DNA of 42,992 nucleotides from DASULK01 sp036381835 (GTDB lineage: Bacteria; Actinomycetota; Actinomycetes; Mycobacteriales; Micromonosporaceae): positions 1 to 42,992 of the forward strand of contig DASVCA010000069.1 of the NCBI GenBank assembly GCA_036381835.1, in the 5' to 3' direction. A program made the translations under genes and the position numbers. Position 1 is the stretch's first letter. Each line of letters opens with the position of its first letter. The notes under the pieces are model-generated. The model saw only the letters and a program-made list of their open reading frames with translations. It was not told the origin of the DNA and did not search any database. Positions 17,664 through 26,585 of the stretch are shown one piece after another.

Positions 17664-19925
17664 TCAGACGAGGTCGAACCGGTCGAGGTTCATGACCTTC
17701 GTCCACGCTCCGACGAAGTCGTGGACGAACTTCTCCCGCGCGTCGTCGCAGGCGTAGACCTCCGCGATCGCGCGTAGCTCCGAGTTGGCACCGAAGACGA
17801 GGTCGACTCGGCTGGCGGTCCACCGGACCTCGCCCGTGGCACGGTCACGGCCCTCGAACGTGTTCGCGTCCTCGGAGATCGGCGTCCACGCGATGCCCAT
17901 GTCGAGCAGGTTGACGAAGAAGTCGTTGGTCAACGCTCCGACGTTGTCGGTGAAGACGCCCAGCGACGACTGTCTGTAGTTGGCGCCGAGGACACGCAGA
18001 CCACCGACGAGCACCGTCATCTCGGGCGCGCTCAGCGTCAGCAGGTTCGCCCGATCGATCAGGAGATGTTCGGCGGGCAGCCGGTGGCCCTTGCCGAGGT
18101 AGTTGCGGAACCCGTCGGCGGTCGGCTCCAGCACGGCGAAGGACTCCACGTCGGTCTGCTCCTGCGACGCGTCGGTCCGTCCGGGCGTGAACGGCACCTC
18201 GACGCCGACACCGGCCTTCTTCGCGGCCAGTTCGACGGCGGCGCACCCGCCGAGCACGATCAGGTCGGCGAGTGAGACCCGCTTCCCCCCGCTCTGGGAC
18301 GAGTTGAACGTGTCCTGGACGTGCTCCAGGGCGCGCAGCACCTGCGCCAGCTCCTCGGGTTCGTTGACCTCCCAGCCGATCTGCGGCTCGAGCCGGATAC
18401 GGGCCCCGTTGGCGCCGCCGCGCTTGTCGCTGCCGCGGAACGTCGCCGCGGACGCCCACGCGGTACGGACCAGTTGGGCCACCGACAGCCCCGAGTCGAG
18501 GATCCGCTCCTTGAGCGCGGCCACGTCATCGGCGTCGACGAGCTCGTGCGTGACCGGCGGGATCGGGTCCTGCCACAGCATGGTCTCGGTCGGCGCTTCG
18601 GGGCCGAGGTAGCGGGTGACCGGCCCCATGTCGCGGTGGGTCAGCTTGAACCATGCGCGGGCGAAGGCGTCCGCGAACTCGTCAGGGTTCGCCAGGAAGC
18701 GTCGGGAGATCGGCTCGTAGATCGGGTCGAACCGCAGCGCGAGATCCGTCGTCAGCATCATCGGCGCGTGGCGCTTCGACGAGTCGTGCGCGTCGGGGAC
18801 GGTGCCGGCGCCCGCCCCGTCCTTCGGCTTCCACTGCTGCGCGCCCGCCGGGCTGTGCGTCAGCTCCCATTCGTACTCGAAGAGCACTTCGAAGAAGCTG
18901 CTGTCCCAGGTGATCGGGGTCGGGGTCCACGCACCCTCCAGCCCGCTGGTGATCGTGTCCGCGCCCTTTCCGGTGCCGAAGGAGTTCGTCCACCCGAGGC
19001 CCTGCTGCTCGATCGGTGCGGCCTCGGGCTCGGGGCCGACGTGGTCGGCGGTTGCCGCGCCGTGGGCTTTGCCGAACGTGTGGCCGCCGGCGATCAGCGC
19101 GACCGTCTCCTCGTCGTTCATTCCCATGCGGCGGAACGTCTCGCGGATGTCGCGGGCCGCGGCGAGGGGGTCCGGGTTGCCGTTCGGGCCCTCGGGGTTG
19201 ACGTAGATGAGACCCATTTGAACCGCGGCGAGCGGCTTCTCGAGATCCCGGTCGCCGGTGTAGCGCTGGTCGCCGAGCCACGTGTGCTCCGGGCCCCAGT
19301 AGACGTCATCCTCCGGCTCCCAGGCGTCGACCCGGCCGCCGGCGAACCCGAAGGTCTGGAGGCCCATCGACTCCAAGGCGACGTTGCCGGCGAGGATCAT
19401 GAGGTCGGCCCACGAGAGCTTACGGCCGTACTTCTTCTTCACCGGCCACAGCAGCCGACGGGCCTTGTCGAGGTTGGCATTGTCCGGCCAACTGTTGATC
19501 GGGGCGAAGCGCTGCTGTCCGGAACCGGCGCCGCCGCGGCCGTCGTGGATGCGGTAGGTGCCCGCGCTGTGCCACGCCATCCGGATGATGAACGGACCGT
19601 AGTGACCGTAGTCGGCCGGCCACCAGTCCTGCTGGGTCGTCAGAACCTCCGCGATGTCTCGTTTCACCGCGGCGAGGTCGAGGGTCTTGAACTCCTCGGC
19701 GTAGTCGAAGTCCCCTCCGTAGGGGTTGGCCACGGCCGGGTTCTTGGCGAGGATCTTCAGGTTCAGCCGGTTCGGCCACCAGTTGTGGTTGCCGCCGCCC
19801 TCGGTCGGATGAGGTGCCCGTTCCGCGGTGGTCGAGGAGCCGGACTCCGTGTGCTGGCGTGGGACCTGTGGCGTTTCGTTCGCCGTGTTCGTGTCTTCGA
19901 CGACAGCCTTCTGCTGTTCGGACAT
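17664..19925 (-). CDS. katG: Catalase-peroxidase
   Basis: 753 residues, normal length for bifunctional haem KatG. The distal site R115-x-x-W118-H119 (RMAWHSAGTYR) and the proximal-His segment ALIAGGHTFGKAHGA are present, plus the degenerate C-terminal second peroxidase domain. It removes hydrogen peroxide and oxidises peroxidase substrates in the cytoplasm. ATG 19925 follows GGGAGGA by 6-7 nt. The longer frame to 19970 contains that site and is rejected. No Fur-family (FurA) gene is seen in the 450 bp upstream, unlike the mycobacterial furA-katG pair, so control must differ or act in trans. Confidence 0.96.
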   Translation of the reverse strand: MSEQQKAVVEDTNTANETPQVPRQHTESGSSTTAERAPHPTEGGGNHNWWPNRLNLKILAKNPAVANPYGGDFDYAEEFKTLDLAAVKRDIAEVLTTQQDWWPADYGHYGPFIIRMAWHSAGTYRIHDGRGGAGSGQQRFAPINSWPDNANLDKARRLLWPVKKKYGRKLSWADLMILAGNVALESMGLQTFGFAGGRVDAWEPEDDVYWGPEHTWLGDQRYTGDRDLEKPLAAVQMGLIYVNPEGPNGNPDPLAAARDIRETFRRMGMNDEETVALIAGGHTFGKAHGAATADHVGPEPEAAPIEQQGLGWTNSFGTGKGADTITSGLEGAWTPTPITWDSSFFEVLFEYEWELTHSPAGAQQWKPKDGAGAGTVPDAHDSSKRHAPMMLTTDLALRFDPIYEPISRRFLANPDEFADAFARAWFKLTHRDMGPVTRYLGPEAPTETMLWQDPIPPVTHELVDADDVAALKERILDSGLSVAQLVRTAWASAATFRGSDKRGGANGARIRLEPQIGWEVNEPEELAQVLRALEHVQDTFNSSQSGGKRVSLADLIVLGGCAAVELAAKKAGVGVEVPFTPGRTDASQEQTDVESFAVLEPTADGFRNYLGKGHRLPAEHLLIDRANLLTLSAPEMTVLVGGLRVLGANYRQSSLGVFTDNVGALTNDFFVNLLDMGIAWTPISEDANTFEGRDRATGEVRWTASRVDLVFGANSELRAIAEVYACDDAREKFVHDFVGAWTKVMNLDRFDLV

Positions 19926-20375
19926 CTGATTCCTCCCGTGATCAGGCGGATGGACCAACCGTCGGGACACCAGCCCCCACGACCTCGGCCTCGTTCATCG
20001 ATGTGCAGCACCGCTACCGAAGGACGGATGCTGCGCGACGTCGGGCAGCGGTTCCGTGAAGTGCGGAGGCGGGGCCACCCACCGAAGTCTTGCCGCTTTT
20101 CTGGAATCAGTCAAGAATCGCGTCGGCGGTCGTCGCATCGGGCGGGAGCGGAACACCACGGTGGGGAAGGCCCGGGCGATCCGCCGGGCAACGGGGGTGA
20201 GGTTTGCCCTCACCGGCACCGGGGAAGCGGAGGTCGTCCGAGCCCAGCCGGGCTCCCTCGCGCGATCCGCGGCTCGGGTCCGCGTCATCCTCACGACCAG
20301 GACAGCCGGGCCGAGGAACGACGCCCTCGGGCGTTCGTACAGCCGAGCCGAGCGATCCTGGCCTGCGGGAGATGA
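19926..20375. other. 450-bp divergent intergenic region, katG / acyltransferase
   Basis: Open frames here are antisense or carry no recognisable protein. I looked specifically for a Fur-type regulator on both strands and did not see one. No confident promoter boxes or large repeats were picked out by eye beyond the katG ribosome site at its edge. Confidence 0.5.
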
Positions 20376-21635
20376 ATGGGAGAGCCCCGACCGAACAGTC
20401 TTCCCGGCGCGCCGTACGGCCGAAAGTCGTCGGCACCGGAGCCTCCGGGGAGCGCCGGACGGAAGCGATTGGTGGCCGTGGACGCGGCCCGCGGGGTGGC
20501 ACTGCTGGGCATGATCGCGGTGCACGTGCTCAAGACGTCCGACAACGCGGCACTGTCGACCTGGTCGTACGCCTTCTTCGGCGGGCGGGCGTCGGCCGCG
20601 TTCGCGATGCTGACCGGTGTCGCGATCGCCTTCATGACCGGACGACGGCAGGTGCCGCGCTCAGCCGGTCGAACCACGGCGGCGACGCTCGGTGCGCGGG
20701 CGCTGTTCATCGGCGCGCTCGGGCTGGCCTTGGGCTACACCGACCCGCAGCTGGGGGCGGTGATTCTGCCGTATTACGCGATGATGTTCGCACTCGCGAT
20801 CCCACTGGTCTTCCTACCCACCCGTGCACTCGTGACGACCGGTCTGACGATGGCGGCCACCACACCCACGCTCGTCCACCTCTTGCCGCCCGACCTGTCT
20901 GGTCCGAGTCACGAGAACCTGTCGTTCGGTCATCTCCGTGACCCGGTCGCGCTGCTCACCGAGCTGTCGATCACCGGCTTCTATCCCGCGTTGCCGTGGC
21001 TGGCGTATCTGTGTGCGGGCCTGGTCATCGGGCGACTCGACCTGAGCAGACCGAGGGTGGGCGCGGCCCTGCTCGGTGTGGGGATCGCGGTCACGGTGGC
21101 GGCGTCCGCCGTCTCGTCGCTGCTGCTGGACCACGCGGGCCTGGCCAGGATTCAGGCGGCCCAGCCGGACAGCGAGCTGACCAGAGCCGAGACGATGGAG
21201 CTTCTCAAGTTCGGCGGCAAGGGCACCACTCCCACCTCCACCTGGTGGTGGCTCGCGGTCGACGCCCCGCACACGAGTACCCCGTTCAATCTTCTCAGCG
21301 CGACCGGGACGGCGATGGCTCTGCTCGGGGTCATGCTGCTCGCCGGCGGTGGCAAATCGGCGTTGCGTCGGATCGTCGTCGCGGTCCAGACACCGCTGGC
21401 CGCCGCGGGCGGGATGACGCTGACCCTCTACACCGCCCATATCGTCTTCATCAATTCCGGATACGACGTCTTCCCGGCCGATGCCAGCTACCTCCTGCAG
21501 GCTGTCGCTGCACTGCTGGTCGGCACGATCTGGCGCGCCGCCGGAGTGCGCGGCCCGCTCGAGGCGGCTGCCGCGGCACTGGCCCGGCAGGCTCGACGTT
21601 GGGCGAGCGGGGCGGAGGGACGGTCGCGGCGCTGA
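20376..21635 (+). CDS. Multi-pass membrane protein, HGSNAT/DUF418-like acyltransferase family
   Basis: 419 residues with about ten hydrophobic helices. The N-terminal block VDAARGVALLGMIAVHVL is the signature of heparan-alpha-glucosaminide acetyltransferase-like and DUF1624/DUF418 proteins, where the Asp, Arg and His line the catalytic pocket. The C-terminal block AAGGMTLTLYTAHIVF also fits. Such proteins transfer acyl groups across the membrane to glycans or small molecules; the substrate here is unknown. ATG 20376 follows GGGAG by 4 nt. The first 28 residues are polar and proline-rich. The next gene starts 42 nt downstream, possibly co-transcribed. Confidence 0.8.
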   Translation: MGEPRPNSLPGAPYGRKSSAPEPPGSAGRKRLVAVDAARGVALLGMIAVHVLKTSDNAALSTWSYAFFGGRASAAFAMLTGVAIAFMTGRRQVPRSAGRTTAATLGARALFIGALGLALGYTDPQLGAVILPYYAMMFALAIPLVFLPTRALVTTGLTMAATTPTLVHLLPPDLSGPSHENLSFGHLRDPVALLTELSITGFYPALPWLAYLCAGLVIGRLDLSRPRVGAALLGVGIAVTVAASAVSSLLLDHAGLARIQAAQPDSELTRAETMELLKFGGKGTTPTSTWWWLAVDAPHTSTPFNLLSATGTAMALLGVMLLAGGGKSALRRIVVAVQTPLAAAGGMTLTLYTAHIVFINSGYDVFPADASYLLQAVAALLVGTIWRAAGVRGPLEAAAAALARQARRWASGAEGRSRR

Positions 21636-21677
21636 CCTCGGCACTCCTTGATGACCGTCGTTGGTAGCCTTCCCGCC

Positions 21678-22838
21678 ATGGCACCCTCTCCGTCCGGCCC
21701 GCTCGCCGGGGTTCGTATCGTCGAATTGTCCGGAATCGGCCCCGCACCGTTCGCCTGTCTCCTGCTCGCGGAACTCGGTGCGGAGGTCGTCCGGGTCGAT
21801 CGGCCGGGCGGTGGGGGACCGGTCGCGGAGTTGACCGCCGGCCTCAACCGCAGCCGGCCCTGCGTCGCGGTCGATCTCAAGACCGAGCAGGGACGGGAGG
21901 TGCTCCTCCGACTGATCGAGCAGGCCGATGTGCTGGTGGAGGGGATGCGGCCCGGGGTGACCGAACGGCTCGGGATCGGTCCCGACGTCTGCCTGACCCG
22001 TAATCCGGGCCTCGTCTACGCACGGATGACCGGCTGGGGCCAGCACGGCCCGCTGTCCCACACCGCCGGGCACGACATCAACTACGTCGCGTTGTCCGGT
22101 GCGCTGCACGTCAGCGGTACCCGGGACAAGCCGATGCAGGCGGCGAACCTCGTCGGCGACTTCGGCGGCGGCGCGCTGTATCTGGTCGTCGGTGTGCTGG
22201 CGGCGCTGCTGGAACGGTCCCACAGCGGGCGTGGTCAGGTCATCGACGCGGCCATGGTCGACGGCGCCGCCTCCCTGCTCACCATGCTCTACACCCTGCT
22301 CGGCGCCGGGGCCTGGACGGACGAGCGGCAGGCCAACCTGTTGGACGGCGGGGCACCCTTCTACGACACCTACCGGTGCGCGGACGGCAGACACGTGGCG
22401 GTCGGTGCCCTCGAACCCCAGTTCTACGCGGCCCTGCTCGACGGGCTCGGACTGGCCGGCAAGCTCGACGGCGGCCAGTACGACCGGTCGTACTGGCCGG
22501 CCCACCGGGAGGCGTTCCAGCGGGTGTTCGCCAGTCGCACCCGCGATGAGTGGGCGGCCCACTTCGCCGGCACCGACGCCTGCGTCACGCCGGTGCTCAG
22601 CCTCGCCGAAGCGCCACACCACCCACATCTGGCGGCCCGCCGAACGTTCACCGAAGTGGACGGGGTCGTGCAGCCGGCGGTGGCGCCCCGATTCTCGCGT
22701 ACCACGGGCGGGAACCCGACCGCGCCGCGCCCCGCCGGGGCGGACACCACGGCGGTGCTCCGGTCGTGGGGCTTCACCGCCGCGGAGATCGAGTCGCTGC
22801 TCGCCGCTCAGGTGGTCGATCAGCGCTCGGACGGGTGA
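21678..22838 (+). CDS. mcr: Alpha-methylacyl-CoA racemase (CaiB/BaiF class III CoA-transferase fold)
   Basis: 386 residues. Interconverts (2R)- and (2S)-methylacyl-CoA esters, needed for beta-oxidation of branched lipids and sterol side chains. The racemase residues are all present: H132 in GHDINY, D161 in NLVGDFGGG and E246 in ALEPQF, matching the His/Asp/Glu set of the mycobacterial enzyme MCR. This separates it from CaiB-type transferases that use a single Asp. ATG 21678 (MAPSPSGPLAGVRIVEL) gives the normal N terminus, so the upstream in-frame ATG at 21648 is less likely. The P1 peptidase follows 7 nt after its stop. Confidence 0.92.
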   Translation: MAPSPSGPLAGVRIVELSGIGPAPFACLLLAELGAEVVRVDRPGGGGPVAELTAGLNRSRPCVAVDLKTEQGREVLLRLIEQADVLVEGMRPGVTERLGIGPDVCLTRNPGLVYARMTGWGQHGPLSHTAGHDINYVALSGALHVSGTRDKPMQAANLVGDFGGGALYLVVGVLAALLERSHSGRGQVIDAAMVDGAASLLTMLYTLLGAGAWTDERQANLLDGGAPFYDTYRCADGRHVAVGALEPQFYAALLDGLGLAGKLDGGQYDRSYWPAHREAFQRVFASRTRDEWAAHFAGTDACVTPVLSLAEAPHHPHLAARRTFTEVDGVVQPAVAPRFSRTTGGNPTAPRPAGADTTAVLRSWGFTAAEIESLLAAQVVDQRSDG

Positions 22839-22845
22839 GGGGACG

Positions 22846-23943
22846 ATGCCGGTGAACCCGAGCGTCGACCCGGCGGCCGCCCGGCCGGGTCCGACGAACA
22901 CCCTGACCGATGTGGCCGGCCTGAAGGTCGGTCACCATCACCGCATCGGTGCCGGCTGGCTGACCGGTACCACCGTCGTGGTCGCCCCGCCCGAGGGAGC
23001 CGTCGCCGGGGTGGATGTGCGCGGCGGCGGTCCCGGAACCCGGGAGACCGACCTGCTGGACCCGCGCAACCTGGTCGAGCGGGTGCACGCGGTCGTGCTC
23101 GGCGGCGGCAGTGCGTACGGCCTCGCGGCGGCCACCGGGGTGATGGAGCGGCTCGCCGACGCCGGAGTCGGGTTCCGGGTCGGCACCGGGCCGGACGAGG
23201 TGGTGCCGATCGTGCCCGCCGCGGTGGTGTTCGACCTGGGCCGCGGCGGCCGTTTTCGGGCGACCCCGGATGCTCGGTTCGGTGCGGCCGCCTACGATTC
23301 GGCGAGTGCGGGGCCCGTTCCGCTCGGCACCGTCGGCGCAGGCACCGGAGCGCTGGCCGGTGGCATCAAGGGCGGAGTCGGCTCGGCGAGCGCGATCCTC
23401 CCAGACGGGGTGACCGTGGCCGCGTTGGTCGTGGTCAACGCGGTGGGATCGACGTTCGACCCGCGCACCGGGGAGCTGTACGGGATACGTTTCGGGCTGC
23501 CCGGCGAATTCGCCGGTGTGGCTGCGCCGACGCCCGGGGAAGTGGACGCGGCGGCGAAGATCGTGGTAGGCGGCGCTCGGACCGGCGGATTCGGCGGCAG
23601 GGACGTCTTCAACACCACCATCGGCGTGGTGGCCACCGACGCCATGCTCAGCAAGGCCCAGTGCCAGAAACTCGCCGGGGTGGCACACGACGGCATGGCG
23701 CGGGCCGTTCGTCCGGTGCATTCGATGTTCGACGGGGACACCGTCTTCGCCCTCGCCACCGGCACCCGCCACACACCGGAGCAGCCGGCGTTCAACGAAC
23801 TGCTCGCGGCCGCCGCCGACGTCTTCAGCCGCGCGGTCGCGCACGCGATGCTCGCCGCCGACGGGGTCGGTGGCGCGCCCACCTATGCCGAGCTCTTCCC
23901 CAGCGCGGTCCGCCGGCTCGACGGCGACCGCGGGTCGGGCTGA
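22846..23943 (+). CDS. P1-family (DmpA/NylC-like) N-terminal-nucleophile hydrolase
   Basis: 365 residues. Family blocks: LTDVAGLKVGHHHRIGAG at the N terminus, VDVRGGGPGTRETDLL, VLGGGSAYGLAAATGVME, GAGTGALAGGIKGGVGSAS, and the self-cleavage site FNTTIGVVATDA, where Asn256-Thr257 should split to expose the Thr nucleophile of the beta chain, as in NylC. Known members are aminopeptidases, amidases or 6-aminohexanoate-oligomer hydrolases; the natural substrate here is unknown. ATG 22846 follows GAGGGG and lies 7 nt after the racemase stop, indicating one operon. Confidence 0.9.
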   Translation: MPVNPSVDPAAARPGPTNTLTDVAGLKVGHHHRIGAGWLTGTTVVVAPPEGAVAGVDVRGGGPGTRETDLLDPRNLVERVHAVVLGGGSAYGLAAATGVMERLADAGVGFRVGTGPDEVVPIVPAAVVFDLGRGGRFRATPDARFGAAAYDSASAGPVPLGTVGAGTGALAGGIKGGVGSASAILPDGVTVAALVVVNAVGSTFDPRTGELYGIRFGLPGEFAGVAAPTPGEVDAAAKIVVGGARTGGFGGRDVFNTTIGVVATDAMLSKAQCQKLAGVAHDGMARAVRPVHSMFDGDTVFALATGTRHTPEQPAFNELLAAAADVFSRAVAHAMLAADGVGGAPTYAELFPSAVRRLDGDRGSG

Positions 23944-24025
23944 CCGGTGCCGATTCTGCCCGTCGGCAGCGGCGAGCCTTTCCTCGTCCGCGCCGGGATA
24001 ACGTGGGGCCAGAAAGGGGGAGGAG

Positions 24026-24589
24026 TTGCCGAATGTGCTGGCCCTCGGCGGCACCGTCCGCCCGCAGTCAACGACCGAAGCCGCGCTGCGATACTGCCTG
24101 AAGGTTCTCCGTGACGTCGGCGTCGAAACAGAGCTGCTCGGCGGGCAGGATCTGCTGCTGCCGGTGTACGACCCGGCGAATCCGGGTCGGGATCCGCGCG
24201 CACGACGGCTCCTCGCGGCCGTACGTCGTGCCGACGCCGTCATCCTGGCCACCCCCGCGTACCACGCCTGCGTGTCCGGCCTGGTCAAGAACGCGCTCGA
24301 CTACCTGGAGGAGTTGCGTGCGGAGGATCCGCCCTACCTGGCGGGCCGGGCGGTCGGCTGCATCGTGACCTCCCGGGGTCCGCAGGCCGGTGGGACGACC
24401 CTCACCGCGCTGCGCTCCATCGTGCACGCGTTGCGCGGCTGGCCCACGCCGCTGGGCGTCGTCATCAACACGGCGATGCCGGTCTTCGACGAGACGGGTG
24501 AGCCGCTCGATCCGGTGGTCCGGCGCCTCGACATTCTCACCCGGGAGGTGCTCGCGGGCGCCACCTTCCGCACGCGGTGTCGCGGCTGA
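24026..24589 (+). CDS. NAD(P)H-dependent FMN reductase
   Basis: 187 residues with a flavodoxin-like fold. VLALGGTVRPQSTTEAAL is the phosphate-binding loop for FMN, and ILATPAYHACVSGLVKNALDYLEEL is the second family signature. It reduces FMN, quinones or azo compounds in characterised relatives. The TTG 24026 start abuts a purine-rich AAAGGGGGAGGAG with almost no spacing. GTG 24035, 9 nt after it, is an equally good start and would shorten the protein by three residues. Spacing from the upstream peptidase is 82 nt. Confidence 0.88.
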   Translation: MPNVLALGGTVRPQSTTEAALRYCLKVLRDVGVETELLGGQDLLLPVYDPANPGRDPRARRLLAAVRRADAVILATPAYHACVSGLVKNALDYLEELRAEDPPYLAGRAVGCIVTSRGPQAGGTTLTALRSIVHALRGWPTPLGVVINTAMPVFDETGEPLDPVVRRLDILTREVLAGATFRTRCRG

Positions 24590-24663
24590 CGGTCCGCCCG
24601 TACGACGGGGTTTGCCGGCCGCATCGGCGGGTAGCACCGGCGCAGCCGAGCCGGGAGGGGCCG

Positions 24664-25659
24664 ATGGGAGCGAACGGACAGGTGGTGGTGATCACCGGGG
24701 CGAGCGCGGGCATCGGGCGGGAGACCGCCCGGCAATTCGCCGCCCGAGGAGCCAGGGTCGCCCTGCTCGCCCGGGGCGAGGCCGGTCTCGCCGCCGCCGG
24801 ACGTGAGGTACGGGAGGCCGGCGGCGTGCCGTTGGAGATCCAGGCCGACGTGGCCGACTACGGCGAGGTGGAGCGGGCGGCCGACCGGGTGGAGCGGGAG
24901 CTCGGCCCGATCGACGTCTGGGTGAACAACGCCTTCGCGGGGGTGTTGGCGCCGTTCGTGCAGACCAGTCCGGCGGAGGTTCGGCGGGTGACCGAGGTGA
25001 CCTACCTCGGCTATGTGCACGGTACCCGGGCGGCGCTGGACCGCATGCTGCCCCGCGATCACGGCTCGATCGTGCAGGTCGGCTCGGTGCTCGCGTACCG
25101 GGGGATACCGCTGCAGGCCGCCTACTGCGGGGCGAAGCACGCCATCCAGGGGTTCACCGAGTCGCTGCGCTGCGAGTTGCTCCACGAGCGCAGCAACGTG
25201 CGGGTCACCATGGTCCAACTACCCGCGATCAACACGCCCCAGTTCGATTGGGTCCTTTCCCGGATGTCTCGACGCCCGCAACCCGTACCGCCCATCTTCC
25301 AGCCCGAGGTCGCGGCCCGGGCCATCGTGCGGGCGGCCGACCGTCCGCGGCGGCGGGAGTACTGGGTCGGAGCGATCACCGCGGCCACGCTGATCGCCAA
25401 CCGGCTCGTGCCGGGTCTGCTCGACCACTACCTGGCCCGGACCGGCTACCGGTCGCAGCAGACCGATGAGCCGGCCGACCCGCGACGGGCCACGAACCTG
25501 TGGGAGCCTGCGGACCGGGTCGGCGGACCCGACTACGGGGCACACGGCTCGTTCGATGACCGGTCGCATGACCGCAGCCTGCAGCAGTGGCTCGCCGGCG
25601 GCCTGGCGGCGGCCGGCTCCGGCCTGGGCGCGGCGATCACGGCCCTGCGTCGCCGGTGA
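24664..25659 (+). CDS. Short-chain dehydrogenase/reductase (SDR)
   Basis: 331 residues. The NAD(P)-binding motif TGASAGIG is at 12-19, followed by VNNAFAG, the catalytic Ser in VQVGSVLAYRG and the Tyr-x-x-x-Lys pair in AAYCGAKHA. The C-terminal extension of about 90 residues after the SDR core ends in a Gly/Ala-rich hydrophobic helix, possibly a membrane anchor. The substrate is unknown. ATG 24664 has GGGAGGGG just upstream. A strong hairpin follows the stop by 10 nt. Confidence 0.92.
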   Translation: MGANGQVVVITGASAGIGRETARQFAARGARVALLARGEAGLAAAGREVREAGGVPLEIQADVADYGEVERAADRVERELGPIDVWVNNAFAGVLAPFVQTSPAEVRRVTEVTYLGYVHGTRAALDRMLPRDHGSIVQVGSVLAYRGIPLQAAYCGAKHAIQGFTESLRCELLHERSNVRVTMVQLPAINTPQFDWVLSRMSRRPQPVPPIFQPEVAARAIVRAADRPRRREYWVGAITAATLIANRLVPGLLDHYLARTGYRSQQTDEPADPRRATNLWEPADRVGGPDYGAHGSFDDRSHDRSLQQWLAGGLAAAGSGLGAAITALRRR

Positions 25660-25669
25660 GCTATGGGAA

Positions 25670-25701
25670 GACCGCCGTACGGCCCGAGCCGTACGGCGGT
25701 C
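25670..25701 (+). terminator. Bidirectional terminator between convergent genes
   Basis: A perfect 14-bp stem (25670-25683 with 25688-25701) closing a CCGA tetraloop. It lies between the ends of the SDR gene (+) and the DUF892 gene (-). Confidence 0.85.
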
Positions 25702-25712
25702 CGTGCTGCGGA

Positions 25713-26207
25713 TCAAGCCGCGGCGAGGACGCGTTGGCCCATGTCGTGGCTCATGCGCTCCAGCTTGGCGGCGGTCTCCTCTTCCTCGTAGAGGATCGCC
25801 TGCAGGATCTGCGCCGCGACGGTCTCGTTCATCAGCAGCGCACGGTCGACGAGTGCGCGGTACGCACCGGTCTCGTAGTGTTCGATCTTCATCCCGGTGG
25901 AGAGGACCGCCATGTCGAGCACGTGCGGGGACGGGTTCTGGGCGGCGATCGTCTCGTAGTCCTGCCGGATCCCGTCGATGCCGGCGCACGGCATGCGCTG
26001 CGGCTTCTCGCCGAGCTCGTGGAAGACCTGGTCGAGTCGGCTGATCTCCTCGCCCATCTCCTGCACGTGCGCGCGCATCATCTGGGAGAGGTCCTTGTCC
26101 GTGATCTTTCCGCTGACCTCGCGCAGCAGGTCACGCACCTTGTGCTCGACGTCGTAGATCAGGTGCAACTCGTGCAGGAACAGATCGCGTGGGCTGTTGA
26201 TCTGCAT
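25713..26207 (-). CDS. Ferritin-like DUF892 (YciE-type) protein
   Basis: 164 residues, almost entirely helical. The N-terminal INSPRDLFLHELHLIYDVEH block and later MKIEHYETGAYRALVD and LQAILYEEEETAAKLERM blocks carry the Glu, His and Tyr positions of the ferritin-like four-helix bundle of DUF892/YciE. Related proteins are stress-induced; biochemical function is not settled. ATG 26207 has GGAGGAG 5 nt upstream. GTG 26210 directly before it is in frame and also possible. Confidence 0.88.
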   Translation of the reverse strand: MQINSPRDLFLHELHLIYDVEHKVRDLLREVSGKITDKDLSQMMRAHVQEMGEEISRLDQVFHELGEKPQRMPCAGIDGIRQDYETIAAQNPSPHVLDMAVLSTGMKIEHYETGAYRALVDRALLMNETVAAQILQAILYEEEETAAKLERMSHDMGQRVLAAA

Positions 26208-26277
26208 CACCGCTCCTCCCTCGTCGGTCTCACCTCCGCACCGAATACCCGGTGAAGCGGCTGGCTACGCGTTTCCC

Positions 26278-26412
26278 TCACGGCCGCGACGAGCCGCGCC
26301 GCTGCAGCGACGCCTGCTTCTTGCCCAGCCGGCGGCGCTGCCGGGGCGTCAGATACGGCCGTCCGGACTGCTTGTGGTAGTTCGCTGCGCGCTGCTCGAT
26401 GCTGATCGGCAC
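26278..26412 (-). CDS. 44-aa basic conserved protein
   Basis: Sequence PISIEQRAANYHKQSGRPYL, TPRQRRRLGKKQASLQRRG. It is strongly positively charged in the second half, so RNA or DNA binding is plausible. GTG 26412 has a well-placed GGAGGAG, which supports a real small gene. The larger open frame reading through it to 26544 is Arg-rich and looks spurious. I know similar short proteins only as hypothetical in actinobacteria. It lies 70 nt upstream of the DUF892 gene in the same direction and may share its mRNA. Confidence 0.65.
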   Translation of the reverse strand: MPISIEQRAANYHKQSGRPYLTPRQRRRLGKKQASLQRRGSSRP

Positions 26413-26571
26413 GGGGCTCCTCCTCACGATCCGGCGACGGCGTCGACTGTCCCCGATACCCCGGCCGGCGGTGGCCAAACCCGCTCGCGCGGCGTCTGAT
26501 CGGCGCACGGGATCAGGTCCCGGCCGTCGTCGCCTGGTCGGCACGTGCGCCGTCTTCGATCAACCGATGGG

Positions 26572-26577
26572 TACGAT
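26572..26577 (+). promoter_or_regulatory. -10 box for leaderless transcription of the toxin-antitoxin pair
   Basis: TACGAT fits the actinobacterial -10 pattern TAnnnT and ends 8 nt before the ATG at 26586, so transcription would start at or within a base or two of the start codon. CAGGAG between them is too close (2 nt) for a normal ribosome site. No convincing -35 is visible. Confidence 0.4.
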
Positions 26578-26585
26578 CAGGAGTT

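Noticed and set aside
18321..20375. 684-codon plus-strand frame opposite katG and its upstream region
   Set aside because: Antisense to an unmistakable katG. The downstream end (about 20030-20100) looked slightly like a Fur N terminus but lacks any metal or DNA-binding motif.
26278..26544. 88-aa version of the small basic protein
   Set aside because: The extension is Arg/Pro-rich noise covering the ribosome site; GTG 26412 is the credible start.
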